Origin: Paracoccaceae bacterium
GTDB lineage: Bacteria; Pseudomonadota; Alphaproteobacteria; Rhodobacterales; Rhodobacteraceae
NCBI GenBank assembly: GCA_028874915.1
Contig: JAPPHA010000039.1
Span: 1 to 64,000, forward strand
Direction: 5' to 3'
DNA: 64,000 nt
Shown here in pieces: positions 28,716-37,724 of the stretch (its first letter is position 1; the number at the start of each line of letters is the position of its first letter). A model generated the notes under the pieces. The model was not told the DNA's origin. It ran no database searches and saw only the letters and a program-made list of their open reading frames with translations. The translations under genes and the position numbers were made by a program.

Positions 28716-28751
28716 CCGGAACGGTTCGATCATCGTGGCCGACCGTTCCGG
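28716..28751. terminator. Hairpin between convergent tyrA and sulfatase genes
   Basis: A perfect 10-base inverted repeat, CCGGAACGGT at 28716-28725 and ACCGTTCCGG at 28742-28751, has a 16-base loop. It is placed between the two convergent gene ends, where a bidirectional terminator is expected, but no T run follows on either side. Confidence 0.5.
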
Positions 28752-28790
28752 ACCGTTGTCTCCCGGCGTTGCGCCTCCGACTCGACCGGG

Positions 28791-30215
28791 TCAGACGGGC
28801 GTATAGTTCCATTGCGGAACGCCGAGCAGGTGCTCGCGCCCGCCGAGAACGGTGATCATGCGCTCCTGGTCGGCATGCGCCCGTTCGTTGGTCTCTTCGG
28901 GGTCCAGGAAGTCCAGGAGCCGGCGGCGTGCCCAATCGGCAGTCCCTGGGTGCGTCGCGGCGAGGTCCTGTCGCTCTTCCGGGTCCTGCCGGAGATCGAA
29001 GAGTTGGGGACCATGGCCCCCGGCATAATCAACGTACTTCCAGGCGCCTTCCCGGTTGTTCAGCCGCAGCATGGTGATTCCGTCCGAGCACCCACCGTCG
29101 TGGTACTCCGAGATGACCGCCCGTTCCGGCATGTCCGGAGCGAGCAGTGACAGGCCCGAGAACGCAGCTGGCGCTTGCGGTACGCCCAGGGCTTCGCAAA
29201 CAGTCGGTGCGATGTCGATCAGACTGACCGGACCGTTCCGGCGGGTCCCGGCGTCGGCCCCGGGCCCGGCAAGCAGCAGCGGCACCCGGACCGAATCTTC
29301 GTACATGGTCGACTTTCCCCAGAAACCCTTGGCGCCGAGCATTTCACCGTGATCGGACGTAAAGATCACAAGCGTATCCCGCTCCTGTCCCGATCGCGAC
29401 AGGGAGTCGAGGGTCTTGCCGATTTCCCCGTCGACAAAGGAACAGAGCCCCCGGTAGGCGGCGCGGGCAATCCCCCGGTCCCGTTCAGAGAAATACCGGT
29501 CATGATCGAAGAAACCGGCAAGTTGCCGGAGTACGGGATGACCCGGGACTGGTTCGGGCGCGCCTGCGAAGCGACCAGGGTCGTACAGACCGAAGAATTC
29601 CGGTGGTGCAACCAGCGGATAATTAGGGCTGAGCCAGCTCACAAAGCAACACCAGGGGCGGTCACGGCGTCCTGGGGCCTCGAGCCAGTGGCAGGCGGCC
29701 GCCGTCACCCGGCGGTCGAAACGGACATAGTCGGTCTCGCCGGGGCCGATCGTTTCGGCGAGTTCGCTTGTCGCGTCGTAACCGCAGAGCGGCCGTCTCA
29801 GGAGGCCGCGGACCCAGCCGATTCCGTTGGGGATGTGCAGGGGTTCGATCTGTTCGTCGATTCCCACGTCATCTGCTGCCCTGCGGTAATGCAGCTTTCC
29901 GATCGAGGTCATCCCGATCCCCCTGTCCCGTAGCCGGTGTCCGAATGACGGGAGCTGCCCCCGGTAGGCCTCGGCCGATGACCAGTTGCGAGTTTCATGA
30001 ACATGACGGCCGCAGGCGATCGCCGCCCGGGCCGGAACGCACATCGGTGACGGCGTATAGGCGGAGTCAAAGATGACGGACCGCTTCGCGAGCCGGTCGA
30101 GACAGGGGGTTGAGGCCGGAGCCTTCCCGGTCGCAGCCGCGAAGCCAGGGGCCCACCAGGCCATCTCATCGACCATCAGCAGGAGAACGTTTCGGGGGCG
30201 GTCAGCAGGGGTCAT
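28791..30215 (-). CDS. Sulfatase (formylglycine-type hydrolase)
   Basis: This 474-residue enzyme belongs to the alkaline-phosphatase superfamily. The catalytic motif is intact as C59-V-P-A-R63 (PSPMCVPARAAIACGR); the cysteine would need oxidation to formylglycine by a separate maturase, not seen in this window. Metal ligands are at D16-E17 (LLLMVDEMAWW) and in FTSDHGEMLGAKGFWGKS. RGLLRRPLCGYD and YSPRF-like variants suggest a subgroup distinct from choline sulfatase. There is no signal peptide, so it is probably cytoplasmic and acts on imported small sulfated or phosphonate-type molecules. It lies upstream of nothing co-directional except a 197-base gap to the SbmA gene on the same strand. 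Confidence 0.88.
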   Translation of the reverse strand: MTPADRPRNVLLLMVDEMAWWAPGFAAATGKAPASTPCLDRLAKRSVIFDSAYTPSPMCVPARAAIACGRHVHETRNWSSAEAYRGQLPSFGHRLRDRGIGMTSIGKLHYRRAADDVGIDEQIEPLHIPNGIGWVRGLLRRPLCGYDATSELAETIGPGETDYVRFDRRVTAAACHWLEAPGRRDRPWCCFVSWLSPNYPLVAPPEFFGLYDPGRFAGAPEPVPGHPVLRQLAGFFDHDRYFSERDRGIARAAYRGLCSFVDGEIGKTLDSLSRSGQERDTLVIFTSDHGEMLGAKGFWGKSTMYEDSVRVPLLLAGPGADAGTRRNGPVSLIDIAPTVCEALGVPQAPAAFSGLSLLAPDMPERAVISEYHDGGCSDGITMLRLNNREGAWKYVDYAGGHGPQLFDLRQDPEERQDLAATHPGTADWARRRLLDFLDPEETNERAHADQERMITVLGGREHLLGVPQWNYTPV

Positions 30216-30366
30216 GGAAATGGAGGGCTTGCGCAGGATTGGCGACGAGGCATGTTGGCGTCCCGGGCCGGCGGTGGAGCTCCGCGCCCGGCCTTACCGG
30301 TGTCGCCGGGCACGTGCGGTCCGATCCGGAGCGTTTCAAGGGGCCTTGCCACCGGATGTCCGGGGC

Positions 30367-30395
30367 GGGCACGGGCGAACAGGACGCCCGTGCCC
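30367..30395 (-). terminator. Hairpin downstream of the SbmA-like gene
   Basis: A perfect 11-base inverted repeat, GGGCACGGGCG at 30367-30377 and CGCCCGTGCCC at 30385-30395, has a seven-base loop and lies 18 bases past the SbmA stop. There is no T run, so intrinsic termination would be inefficient or need a factor. Confidence 0.5.
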
Positions 30396-30412
30396 CCAAC
30401 GGCAACAAATGG

Positions 30413-31702
30413 TCAGGCCGGGTCGCCGCCGTAGGTCATGAAGTCGTGATCGATCTTCGGCAGCGGCAGGTCGTCGATGGCCCGTTCGAAGGCCTGGAGC
30501 CTCTTGTAGATCGAAATCAGTTCGACGATCGTCGTCCAGGAATTGACCAGATACTGGAAGGATCCCTCGACCCGACCGAAGGCTCGCACGATCTGCTGCA
30601 TGACGCCCAGGGTGAAGCCTGCGGAGACGATGGTCGGCCCGAGAGCGATGTAGGGAACCAGGACTCCGACCTGAAGGTAACCGTAGCGAACGATGTTGAA
30701 GTACAGGTAGTTCAGATACAGCCGGAAATAGTTGCGCCGAACGTTTCCGAACAGTTCGTGTACCGTCGGCGGCTGCGCCCGCGCCGCATCATCCTCGCCA
30801 TAGACGAGTTCTTTCCGGTAGGCGGCCTCGACCCGCTGGTTTCGAAACTCGAGCCCGGGCAGGCGGATTCCCGCGAGCGCCAGAAGCGCGGTTCCGGCGA
30901 CCGACCACAGGATGGCAATGAACACCAGCGCCTGCGGCACATGTCCGATGAGCGGCAGTTCCGTCACCATCGCGGAGAATCCCCAGAGGATCGGCAGGAA
31001 GGCGATCAGCGTCATGACCGAATCGATCAGCCGGACTCCGAGCCCCTCCATGATGGCGGCGAACCGCATCGTGTCTTCCTGGACTCGCTGCGCCGCCCCC
31101 TCGATATGCCGGACGCGATTCCACATTTCGACGTATCGATCATTCATGGCCGTGCGCCAGCGGAAGATGTAGTGGCTGACGAAGAAATTGGTCAGGACGG
31201 CAACGGTGATGGCAACCATTGCGATCTTGGCAAAGGTGAACAGCTCCCCGAAATACTGCGCCGAGGTGACACTGTTCGGTTCCGCCAATGCCTGCTGGAT
31301 GATGTCGTAGAAGGATCCGAACCAGTTGTTGATCATCACGTCCAGTTGAACCTGGAACCAGGTCACGAAGAGGATCAGCGCCGATCCGAATAGCGACCAG
31401 CGTCCCCATTTGTGAGGGAAGAACCATTGCCAGAAAGCCAGGAACGCCGCGTAGGCGATGACCATGAACTGGTAAATCCAGAAGGTTCCAGCCTGCTTCA
31501 TGGCCTTGGCATGGGCGGCCACGGCCGCTTGATCGGCGTCTCCCGGTGGAACGGGCGGAAAGTCGTAACCCAGTATCCAACCGAGACTGAAGGCCCCGCC
31601 GGCCTCCTTGGCAAAGGAAAACCAGGCCACGACACAGACGATCGACCACAGGGCGAAACTGGAAAAGAACAGCTTCGGGCGCGGGAAGAAGGATTCAAAC
31701 AT
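30413..31702 (-). CDS. sbmA: SbmA/BacA-like inner-membrane peptide transporter
   Basis: This 429-residue membrane protein matches the SbmA/BacA family, proton-driven importers of peptides that let in proline-rich peptides and microcins and that are needed for chronic host infection in rhizobia and Brucella. Family segments include FFPRPKLFFSSFALWS at the start, FFPHKWGRWSLFGSALILF, the exporter-like transmembrane domain with WNRVRHIEGAAQRVQEDTMR, and ENG-like YKRLQAFERAIDDLP at the end. The ABC-transporter ATPase domain found in the related Rv1819c/YddA proteins is absent, as expected for SbmA. The ATG is preceded by AAAGGAG. Confidence 0.92.
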   Translation of the reverse strand: MFESFFPRPKLFFSSFALWSIVCVVAWFSFAKEAGGAFSLGWILGYDFPPVPPGDADQAAVAAHAKAMKQAGTFWIYQFMVIAYAAFLAFWQWFFPHKWGRWSLFGSALILFVTWFQVQLDVMINNWFGSFYDIIQQALAEPNSVTSAQYFGELFTFAKIAMVAITVAVLTNFFVSHYIFRWRTAMNDRYVEMWNRVRHIEGAAQRVQEDTMRFAAIMEGLGVRLIDSVMTLIAFLPILWGFSAMVTELPLIGHVPQALVFIAILWSVAGTALLALAGIRLPGLEFRNQRVEAAYRKELVYGEDDAARAQPPTVHELFGNVRRNYFRLYLNYLYFNIVRYGYLQVGVLVPYIALGPTIVSAGFTLGVMQQIVRAFGRVEGSFQYLVNSWTTIVELISIYKRLQAFERAIDDLPLPKIDHDFMTYGGDPA

Positions 31703-32534
31703 GGGAACTCCTTTGTGACAGCCGTCGCCCGGTCGGCGGGTGCGGCGTGGTGGTTTTCAGCCGGGTCGTCCGGCCATTCGGGAAACAGCGGGCCGCCCGG
31801 GACGGCGCCCGGATCGCAGCGGTCGCCCGGCGCGACGTGACTTGGACACAGGCGAACGCCTCTCGCCTTCGGGTCATGAACGTCCTCGGTCCTTGGATTC
31901 CTGCGGGTTTCCGATTGCGAAGTCTATGGGCGTCGTACCATGGCCGGGGGACAAGTTTTCGTTGGCATACGCGATAATCCGTGATCGGTTCCGTCCGTGC
32001 GACACGATCATTTACCGAAGATCGTCACCGATGTAACGCCAGTCCCGGCCGTCCCGGACTGGCCACGACCGGGTGCGCACCAGCCTCCGGAATCGATGAC
32101 CCGGTTGATGGAGGCGCGGGTAAACCGGCTTGAGCTTCCAGCTGTGCGGATCAGGGCCGGCGCCAGCGACAGGTGGCCACGGATTCTTGATCGTCCGGAG
32201 GTCCACGGCCGAAAATCCGGTTCGGATCCGAACTGACAGGGACCGGATGCCCCGGTCAAGGTTCCCTCGCGGCGTCCACCCGTTGCCGCAACCCTTCCTG
32301 TCATCGCCTTGCCCGACAATCGGCACAAAAAACGACCTCCTTCCCGGGGCTCCCGTCGCTTCGGCACCGACAACACGAAAACTGCCGGTCCAATCCTCGA
32401 GAGGCACGCGAACAGAACAAGTCTCCATGCTCAAGAAAACTGCCACCATGGGAGGACAGCGGTCTTGATTCCTGACGCGCATCCGGCATGTTCCCGATCA
32501 AGGACAGTCACGGACGCAGGATCGGAGAGTCGCC
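31703..32534. other. Long intergenic stretch, nothing recognised
   Basis: About 830 bases separate the divergent SbmA and Rieske genes. Overlapping open frames on both strands show no known motif and no consistent codon bias. A 7-base inverted repeat (CCAGTCC at 32039-32045, GGACTGG at 32056-32062) is the only local structure noted. Promoters of both flanking genes must lie here. Confidence 0.4.
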
Positions 32535-33707
32535 ATGAACCGACAAAGTCTTGCTCAGGTCACCCGCCCCATCAACGAGGCCAGTGGTCTCCCGAATGCT
32601 CATTACGTCAGTCGCGCGGTGTTCGAGGACGAGCGTTACGCCCTCTTGTTCCGCAACTGGACCGGGATCGGTTTCGGCAAGGACATCCCGGAGGCCGGAG
32701 ATGCCTTGCCGATTGAACTCGTGGGTGTTCCGTTGCTTGCCGTCCGACAGAACGACGGATCCGTGTCCGTCTATCAAAACACCTGCAGCCATCGCGGTAT
32801 GATCCTGATCCGGGAGAAGACCAATGTTCGCGGCACCATCCGGTGTCCCTATCATTCCTGGTGCTACGGGCTCGACGGTCGGCTGCGTTCGACACCGCAT
32901 GTTGGCGGGCCGGGACACAACATCCACGCCGATATCCGGCGCGAAGACCTTGGCCTGACCCGCATCCCGTCGCACGTTTTCCTGGATGTCATCTTCGTCA
33001 ACCTGTCGGGAACGGCGCCACCGTTCGAACAGGTCCATCGGGAACTGCTCGACCGCTGGTCGGACTTCGACCGGCCGGCCTGGTTCGGCGGCAAGGACAG
33101 CGCCTTCAGCATTGAGATCGCCTCCAATTGGAAACTGGCGGTCGAGAACAACTGCGAGAGCTATCACCTGCCATGGGTTCATCCAGGGCTGAACAGTTAC
33201 TCGCGGCTGGAAGACCACTACCATATTGAAATCCCCGGCAGTTGTTCCGGCCAGGGATCACGCGTTTACAGGCAGATCGAGGATGCTGACGGAAACCGAT
33301 TTCCGGATTTCCCGTTCCTGGACGCGAAATGGTCAACCGGCTCCGAATACATCTCGCTGTTCCCCAACGTGCTTCTTGGGGTTCACTGCGATCATCTCTT
33401 CTCGATTGTCCTCGAACCGCTGGCCACAGGGCAGACCCGTGAGCATGTGGCTCTCTACTATGCCTCGCCCGAAGCGCTCGGGGATTCCTACCGGTCGCTT
33501 CGCGAGGCGAATGCGGCTCAGTGGCGGAGCATCTTCCTTGAAGACGTGTTTGTCGTTGAGGGTATGCAGAAGGGTCGCCAGGGCCCGTTCTTCGATGGCG
33601 GGCGGTTCTCGCCGGTGATGGACAGCCCCACGCATCTTTTCCACGAATGGGTTGCGACGCAGATCCAGGACGCCGATGTGACCGGAAGGGACCGTGTCCT
33701 CGGCTGA
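32535..33707 (+). CDS. Rieske-type ring-hydroxylating / betaine-demethylating oxygenase, alpha subunit
   Basis: This 390-residue protein carries an amino-terminal Rieske [2Fe-2S] domain with C84-x-H86 (NTCSHRGM) and C104-x2-H107 (RCPYHSWCYG) and a carboxy-terminal catalytic domain whose mononuclear iron site is in ENNCESYHLPWVHPG (H211 and H216). Within this superfamily, members acting on quaternary amines (choline monooxygenase, carnitine oxygenase, glycine-betaine demethylase GbcA) share the CESYHxPxxHP pattern. The dimethylglycine-dehydrogenase-like gene 1.5 kb downstream supports betaine or a similar methylated amine as substrate; this is inference. The reductase partner is not in the window. 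Its end overlaps the next small gene by 14 bases. Confidence 0.85.
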   Translation: MNRQSLAQVTRPINEASGLPNAHYVSRAVFEDERYALLFRNWTGIGFGKDIPEAGDALPIELVGVPLLAVRQNDGSVSVYQNTCSHRGMILIREKTNVRGTIRCPYHSWCYGLDGRLRSTPHVGGPGHNIHADIRREDLGLTRIPSHVFLDVIFVNLSGTAPPFEQVHRELLDRWSDFDRPAWFGGKDSAFSIEIASNWKLAVENNCESYHLPWVHPGLNSYSRLEDHYHIEIPGSCSGQGSRVYRQIEDADGNRFPDFPFLDAKWSTGSEYISLFPNVLLGVHCDHLFSIVLEPLATGQTREHVALYYASPEALGDSYRSLREANAAQWRSIFLEDVFVVEGMQKGRQGPFFDGGRFSPVMDSPTHLFHEWVATQIQDADVTGRDRVLG

Positions 33708-34044
33708 CCCCGGTCCTTCGCCCAACGGCCGTTCTGGCGCAGACCCCGCCGGCAGTACCGGTCGGGACGCTGTCGGGGACGGCAATCGCCAACAGTGGCC
33801 CCGACCCGGTTCCGGAGATCCATCTGCATTTTGCCAGGAAGACTTCCTTTCTGCGCACGCCGCCGGTGACCTTGAGCGATTGGTCGACCTCTACGGCCGG
33901 CTTGGCGCCGCCCGGATCGATGCCGGCGCGATCGACGCCGGTTGTTTCTATCTGACCCAGGCGTATGTCTTTGCGCTGGAGGCCGGCGACTCGAGGGCGG
34001 AGCGTCTCCACCGCCGGCTCAAGTCCCACGGGCGGGAAGAATAA
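33694..34044 (+). CDS. Small uncharacterised protein coupled to the Rieske oxygenase
   Basis: I do not recognise this 116-residue protein. It starts with GTG at 33694, inside the end of the Rieske gene (14-base overlap), which suggests translational coupling. The first 45 residues are low-complexity (Gly, Ser, Pro, Asp), and the last 70 (FLSAHAAGDLERLVDLYGRL, GCFYLTQAYVFALEAGD, RLHRRLKSHGREE) look like two or three helical hairpins reminiscent of a TPR-like unit. That part is compact and has coding-type composition, so it may be a real accessory or adaptor of the oxygenase. A start further downstream, near the helical part, is possible. Confidence 0.6.
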   Translation: MSSADPGPSPNGRSGADPAGSTGRDAVGDGNRQQWPRPGSGDPSAFCQEDFLSAHAAGDLERLVDLYGRLGAARIDAGAIDAGCFYLTQAYVFALEAGDSRAERLHRRLKSHGREE

Positions 34045-34077
34045 CGTTCGCACCGATCGTGCCGGACACGACCGGAA

Positions 34078-35040
34078 TCAGGAATCGGGATTCGCGTTCA
34101 CGTCACGGATCACCCGGGCGATTTCCGGGGACAGCCGTTTCCAGGGGGAGGCCAACAGCCGATGGAACACGGATCGGAACGTGGCCGCCGCCGTGCGGGC
34201 AATGGGTTCTGACTCGCCGTCTCGATAGAGCAGGCAGAGTGTCCTTGGAGGTGTTTCCGGGCAGATCCGAATTGTGAGGTCCTGCAGCGCTGATGGCGAC
34301 TGCAGCAGGCAGAAGGCCGACGTGATCGCCCAACCGTAGCCGGCCTGAACGAAGCGGAGCAGGCTCTGGGTGTTGTCAAGGCTGAATCGGGCCTCGCTCG
34401 TGATACCGAGACGCCGCATGGCAAGGGAACAGGCCGTGCCGAACTTCGAGCTTCGGCTGTAAGCGACGAAGTTTCTTTCGCGGATCACCGAATCCAGCGT
34501 ACCCCGGGGCCAACTTCCTGGAATTGCGATCAGCAAGGGATCGTGAAACAGGGTCTCGACATCGAAACGGCCCCGTCCCCGGTTTCGGAAGGGTGGGGAA
34601 TCGATCGCAAGGTCGACGTCGCGGTCACGAAAGGCTGATTCGATCCATGGCGACGTACCTGACTTCAGCTCGATTCGCCTTGCCAGGCCGGTCAGCGTGC
34701 TGGCGATTTCGGCCCCCATGATCTCAGCGAGAGAGTCCGGAAGGCCGAGGCGAAGCCGCTCCCGGCCGACCCGGCCGAACACGGCAAGATCGTTGTGAAG
34801 GGACCGGGCTTCCGCAAGGAGACGGGGAGCCCTGGCCATCAGAAGCCGGCCGGCCTCCGTCAGCGCCATGGGTCGGGTGGCCCGGTCAAACAGGAGGATA
34901 CCAAGGTCCATCTCAAGACGCCGGATCCGGGCGGTGGCGGCAGGTTGGGAAATCCCGAGACGTCGCGCTGCGGCCGAAACATGTCCCTCGCCGGCAACGG
35001 CGACGAAGGCATGAAGGCGATCGAGGTCAAGCGATTCCAT
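34078..35040 (-). CDS. LysR-family transcriptional regulator
   Basis: This 320-residue regulator has the LysR winged helix-turn-helix at its start (LDRLHAFVAVAGEGHVSAAA then RRLGISQPAATARIRRLE) and a periplasmic-binding-like effector domain after about residue 90. It is divergent from the dimethylglycine-dehydrogenase-like gene, with 182 bases between, and convergent with the Rieske - small gene pair. Control of the divergent flavoprotein gene, perhaps also of the oxygenase, by a methylated amine or its product is the natural guess. The start at 35040 is chosen at MESLDLDRL; an in-frame ATG 33 bases upstream would add only MLLIEIIYYKL. Confidence 0.9.
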   Translation of the reverse strand: MESLDLDRLHAFVAVAGEGHVSAAARRLGISQPAATARIRRLEMDLGILLFDRATRPMALTEAGRLLMARAPRLLAEARSLHNDLAVFGRVGRERLRLGLPDSLAEIMGAEIASTLTGLARRIELKSGTSPWIESAFRDRDVDLAIDSPPFRNRGRGRFDVETLFHDPLLIAIPGSWPRGTLDSVIRERNFVAYSRSSKFGTACSLAMRRLGITSEARFSLDNTQSLLRFVQAGYGWAITSAFCLLQSPSALQDLTIRICPETPPRTLCLLYRDGESEPIARTAAATFRSVFHRLLASPWKRLSPEIARVIRDVNANPDS

Positions 35041-35222
35041 CAGTTTATAATAAATGATTTCAATTAAGAGCATAGATATATTTTATCAAAGTGATTCTGA
35101 TTGTCTCGGCCTGTCTTTTTCTGACACCCTGCGATGTCGGTTTCGAAGATACCCAGCCAGGGCCCGACCGGATTGGCGGGCCTTCATGTGGAATTCGGGC
35201 GGGACGAGAGGGGAGACCGGGC
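35041..35222. promoter_or_regulatory. A+T-rich divergent control region of lysR and the flavoprotein gene
   Basis: The first 60 or so bases (35041-35100) are strikingly A+T-rich compared with the surroundings, with runs such as TTTATAATAAATGATTTCAA and AGATATATTTTATCAAAG. This is the expected site for two back-to-back promoters and LysR binding. I could not fix one T-N11-A box with confidence. Confidence 0.55.
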
Positions 35223-37649
35223 ATGAGAACGCATGCGCAGGCGGTCGTCATCGGCGGCGGATTGGTTGGCTGTTCGATTCTTTATCACTTGGCCAAGCTG
35301 GGTTGGACCGACGTCGTGCTTCTGGAACGGGACGAACTGACGTCAGGGTCCACATGGCATGCGGCGGCCAACCTCCACGGTCTTCACGACCACAACAACA
35401 TCTCGAAGCTCCAGTACTACACGATGACGCTCTACAAGGAACTCGAGGCGGAGACGGGCCAGGGCTGCGGGGTGTATCAGCCGGGATCTCTCTACCTGGC
35501 ACAGACCGAAGATCGCGAGCACCAACTCCGGATCCAGGCCGCGAAGGCCCGGTATTTTGGTGTCGATTTCTACGAACTCTCAGGCGACGAAGCGACGGTA
35601 TTGCACCCGTTGGTCAACCTGGACGGTATCCGCTGCATCATGTTCGAACCGGACGGCGGCAATGTCGATCCCTCAGGAGTGACTCATGCCTATGCCGCCG
35701 GCGCCCGAAAGCTGGGGGCGGAGATCCTCCGATTCACGCCCGTTACCGCGACCGTTCCGTTGTCCGATGGCGGTTGGCGCGTCGAAACCCCGAAGGGCAG
35801 CATCACGACCCGCTGGGTGGTCAATGCCGCTGGCCTCTGGGCACGGGAAGTTGCGGCCATGGCCGGATTCACGCTGCCGCTCCAGCCCACCGAACATCAG
35901 TACTTCGTTACCGAGGCTCTCCCCGAGATCGAAGCGCTGGGACGTCGTCTCCCCTCGGTCGCCGACCGCGACGGCGAGTACTACATGCGTCAGGAAGGCA
36001 ACGGACTTCTGATCGGAGCCTACGAACAGAACCCCCGGTTCTGGGCCGAAGACGGAACGCCGGCCGACTTTGGTCACGAACTGTTTGCGGACGATCTTGA
36101 ACGCATCGAAGAGAACATACTGCGGGCACTGGACCGGGTCCCGGCGGCCGCGACCGCCGGGATCAAGCGGGTGATCAATGGACCGATGATCTGGTCCCCG
36201 GATGCGGCGGCACTCTACGGCCCGGTTCCGGAACTCCGAAACTACTTCTGTTGTTGCGGGATCATACCCGGGTTCTCGCAGTCGGGCGGTCTAGGTCTGA
36301 TGTCGGCGCAGTGGATGGTCGAGGGCGAACCCGAACTCGACCTGTTCCCCTGGGATCTGGCCCGATACGGGGATTGGGCAGACCGACCGTTCACCCGTGC
36401 CAAGGTCGCCGAACAGTATTCCATGCGCTTCGCCATTCATTTCCCCCACGAGGAACGCCAGGCTGGACGGCCGGTCCGGACACGTCCGGCGTATGCAGCC
36501 CAGAAGGCCCTGGGTGGCGTCTTCGGTGCGAGCTACGGTTGGGAACACCCGCAGTGGTTCGCCGGGGCCGGGGGCGATGCCGTGGAGACATACGGATTCA
36601 CGCGGCAGGACTGGTTTGAACCCGTGGGCGAGGAATGCCGAGCCCTGAGGCGGGGCGTCGGGATCGTCGACGTGTCGAATTTCGGCAAGTACCTGGTGAC
36701 AGGCGAGGGTGCGGCCGACTGGCTGGACCGGATTATCGCCAATCACGTGCCTAAGGAGGATGGACGTTCATGCCTGACGCCGCTTCTCGGTGTACGGGGC
36801 GGGATTGCCGGCGACTTCACGGTGACCCGGCTTGAACGCGAGACCTTCATGATCATTGGCTCCGGCGTTGCTGAAAGGTACCACTCCCGCTTCTTCAACG
36901 GCACCGGTGTTCCACGTCCCGAAAGTGTCCGTTTCGAGAGCGTCAGCGATGCCTGGTGCGGCTTCAACGTTGCCGGACCGAAATCCCGGCAATTGCTGAT
37001 GCGGCTCACCCAGGAAGACCTGTCGCCTGACTCCTGGCGATTCATGCGGTCCCGGCGATTGACAATTGCCGGGATCGATGCCGTCGGACTCCGGGTCTCC
37101 TTTACCGGTGACCTGGGATGGGAGATCTATGTTCCGGCGGAGTTCCAGCTGAAACTCTATGAGGCCCTGCTGGAATCGGGACAGGATCTTGGCGTGCGTC
37201 CGGTCGGCAGCCGGTCACTCCTGAGCCTTCGGGTGGAAAAAGGCTACGGATCCTGGAGTCGCGAATACTCACCGGAGTATTGGCCCCATGAGGTTGGACT
37301 CGATCGGCTGATCAAACTCGACAAGCCCGAATTCCTCGGTCGGGACGCCTTCCTGCAGATTCGGGAGCATGCCCCCCGGGAACGGCTCGTCAATCTCGCT
37401 GTCGAAACCACCAACGCTGATGCCGTCGGTGGAGAACCGGTCTTTCTGCCAGATGGAACTCCGGTCGGCCAGGTGAGTTCAGGCGCGTATGGCTACTCGG
37501 TTGAGACATCGGTCGCCCTCGCTTTTGTCAAGGCCGAGCACACCGTCCCTGGCCAGGAACTCGACGTTGCCATCCTCGGCCGGCCGAACCGGGCTATCCT
37601 GCTCGCTGAACCGGCGTTCGATCCGAAGGGAGAACGTCTCAGGGCGTGA
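35223..37649 (+). CDS. Dimethylglycine/sarcosine dehydrogenase-like FAD protein with GcvT domain
   Basis: This 808-residue enzyme has an amino-terminal FAD domain (VVIGGGLVGCSILYHLAKLG, residues 8-27). The histidine that carries covalent FAD in this family is present as H46 in SGSTWHAAANLHG. A carboxy-terminal GcvT-like folate-binding domain follows from about residue 430 (GVGIVDVSNFGKYLVTGEGA; SFTGDLGWEIYVPAEF; SRSLLSLRVEKGYGSW). Such enzymes demethylate dimethylglycine or sarcosine and hand the one-carbon unit to tetrahydrofolate. The context (Rieske oxygenase, LysR) fits catabolism of a methylated amine. The ATG follows GAGGGGAGA. A paralogue with the same layout lies at 56602-59019. Confidence 0.9.
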   Translation: MRTHAQAVVIGGGLVGCSILYHLAKLGWTDVVLLERDELTSGSTWHAAANLHGLHDHNNISKLQYYTMTLYKELEAETGQGCGVYQPGSLYLAQTEDREHQLRIQAAKARYFGVDFYELSGDEATVLHPLVNLDGIRCIMFEPDGGNVDPSGVTHAYAAGARKLGAEILRFTPVTATVPLSDGGWRVETPKGSITTRWVVNAAGLWAREVAAMAGFTLPLQPTEHQYFVTEALPEIEALGRRLPSVADRDGEYYMRQEGNGLLIGAYEQNPRFWAEDGTPADFGHELFADDLERIEENILRALDRVPAAATAGIKRVINGPMIWSPDAAALYGPVPELRNYFCCCGIIPGFSQSGGLGLMSAQWMVEGEPELDLFPWDLARYGDWADRPFTRAKVAEQYSMRFAIHFPHEERQAGRPVRTRPAYAAQKALGGVFGASYGWEHPQWFAGAGGDAVETYGFTRQDWFEPVGEECRALRRGVGIVDVSNFGKYLVTGEGAADWLDRIIANHVPKEDGRSCLTPLLGVRGGIAGDFTVTRLERETFMIIGSGVAERYHSRFFNGTGVPRPESVRFESVSDAWCGFNVAGPKSRQLLMRLTQEDLSPDSWRFMRSRRLTIAGIDAVGLRVSFTGDLGWEIYVPAEFQLKLYEALLESGQDLGVRPVGSRSLLSLRVEKGYGSWSREYSPEYWPHEVGLDRLIKLDKPEFLGRDAFLQIREHAPRERLVNLAVETTNADAVGGEPVFLPDGTPVGQVSSGAYGYSVETSVALAFVKAEHTVPGQELDVAILGRPNRAILLAEPAFDPKGERLRA

Positions 37650-37666
37650 TCCGGTTCGGCGAAACG

Positions 37667-37691
37667 GCCGACCCGTGTTTCGCGTCGGCCA
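37667..37691. terminator. Short hairpin between convergent flavoprotein and thrS genes
   Basis: GGCCGAC at 37667-37673 pairs with GTCGGCC at 37685-37691 around an 11-base loop. It lies 18 bases past the flavoprotein stop and before the thrS end. The 7-base stem is short and lacks a T run, so this is only a candidate. Confidence 0.35.
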
Positions 37692-37724
37692 CAGCCTTGT
37701 CGGAACGGGTGACGGGGCCGGGAG

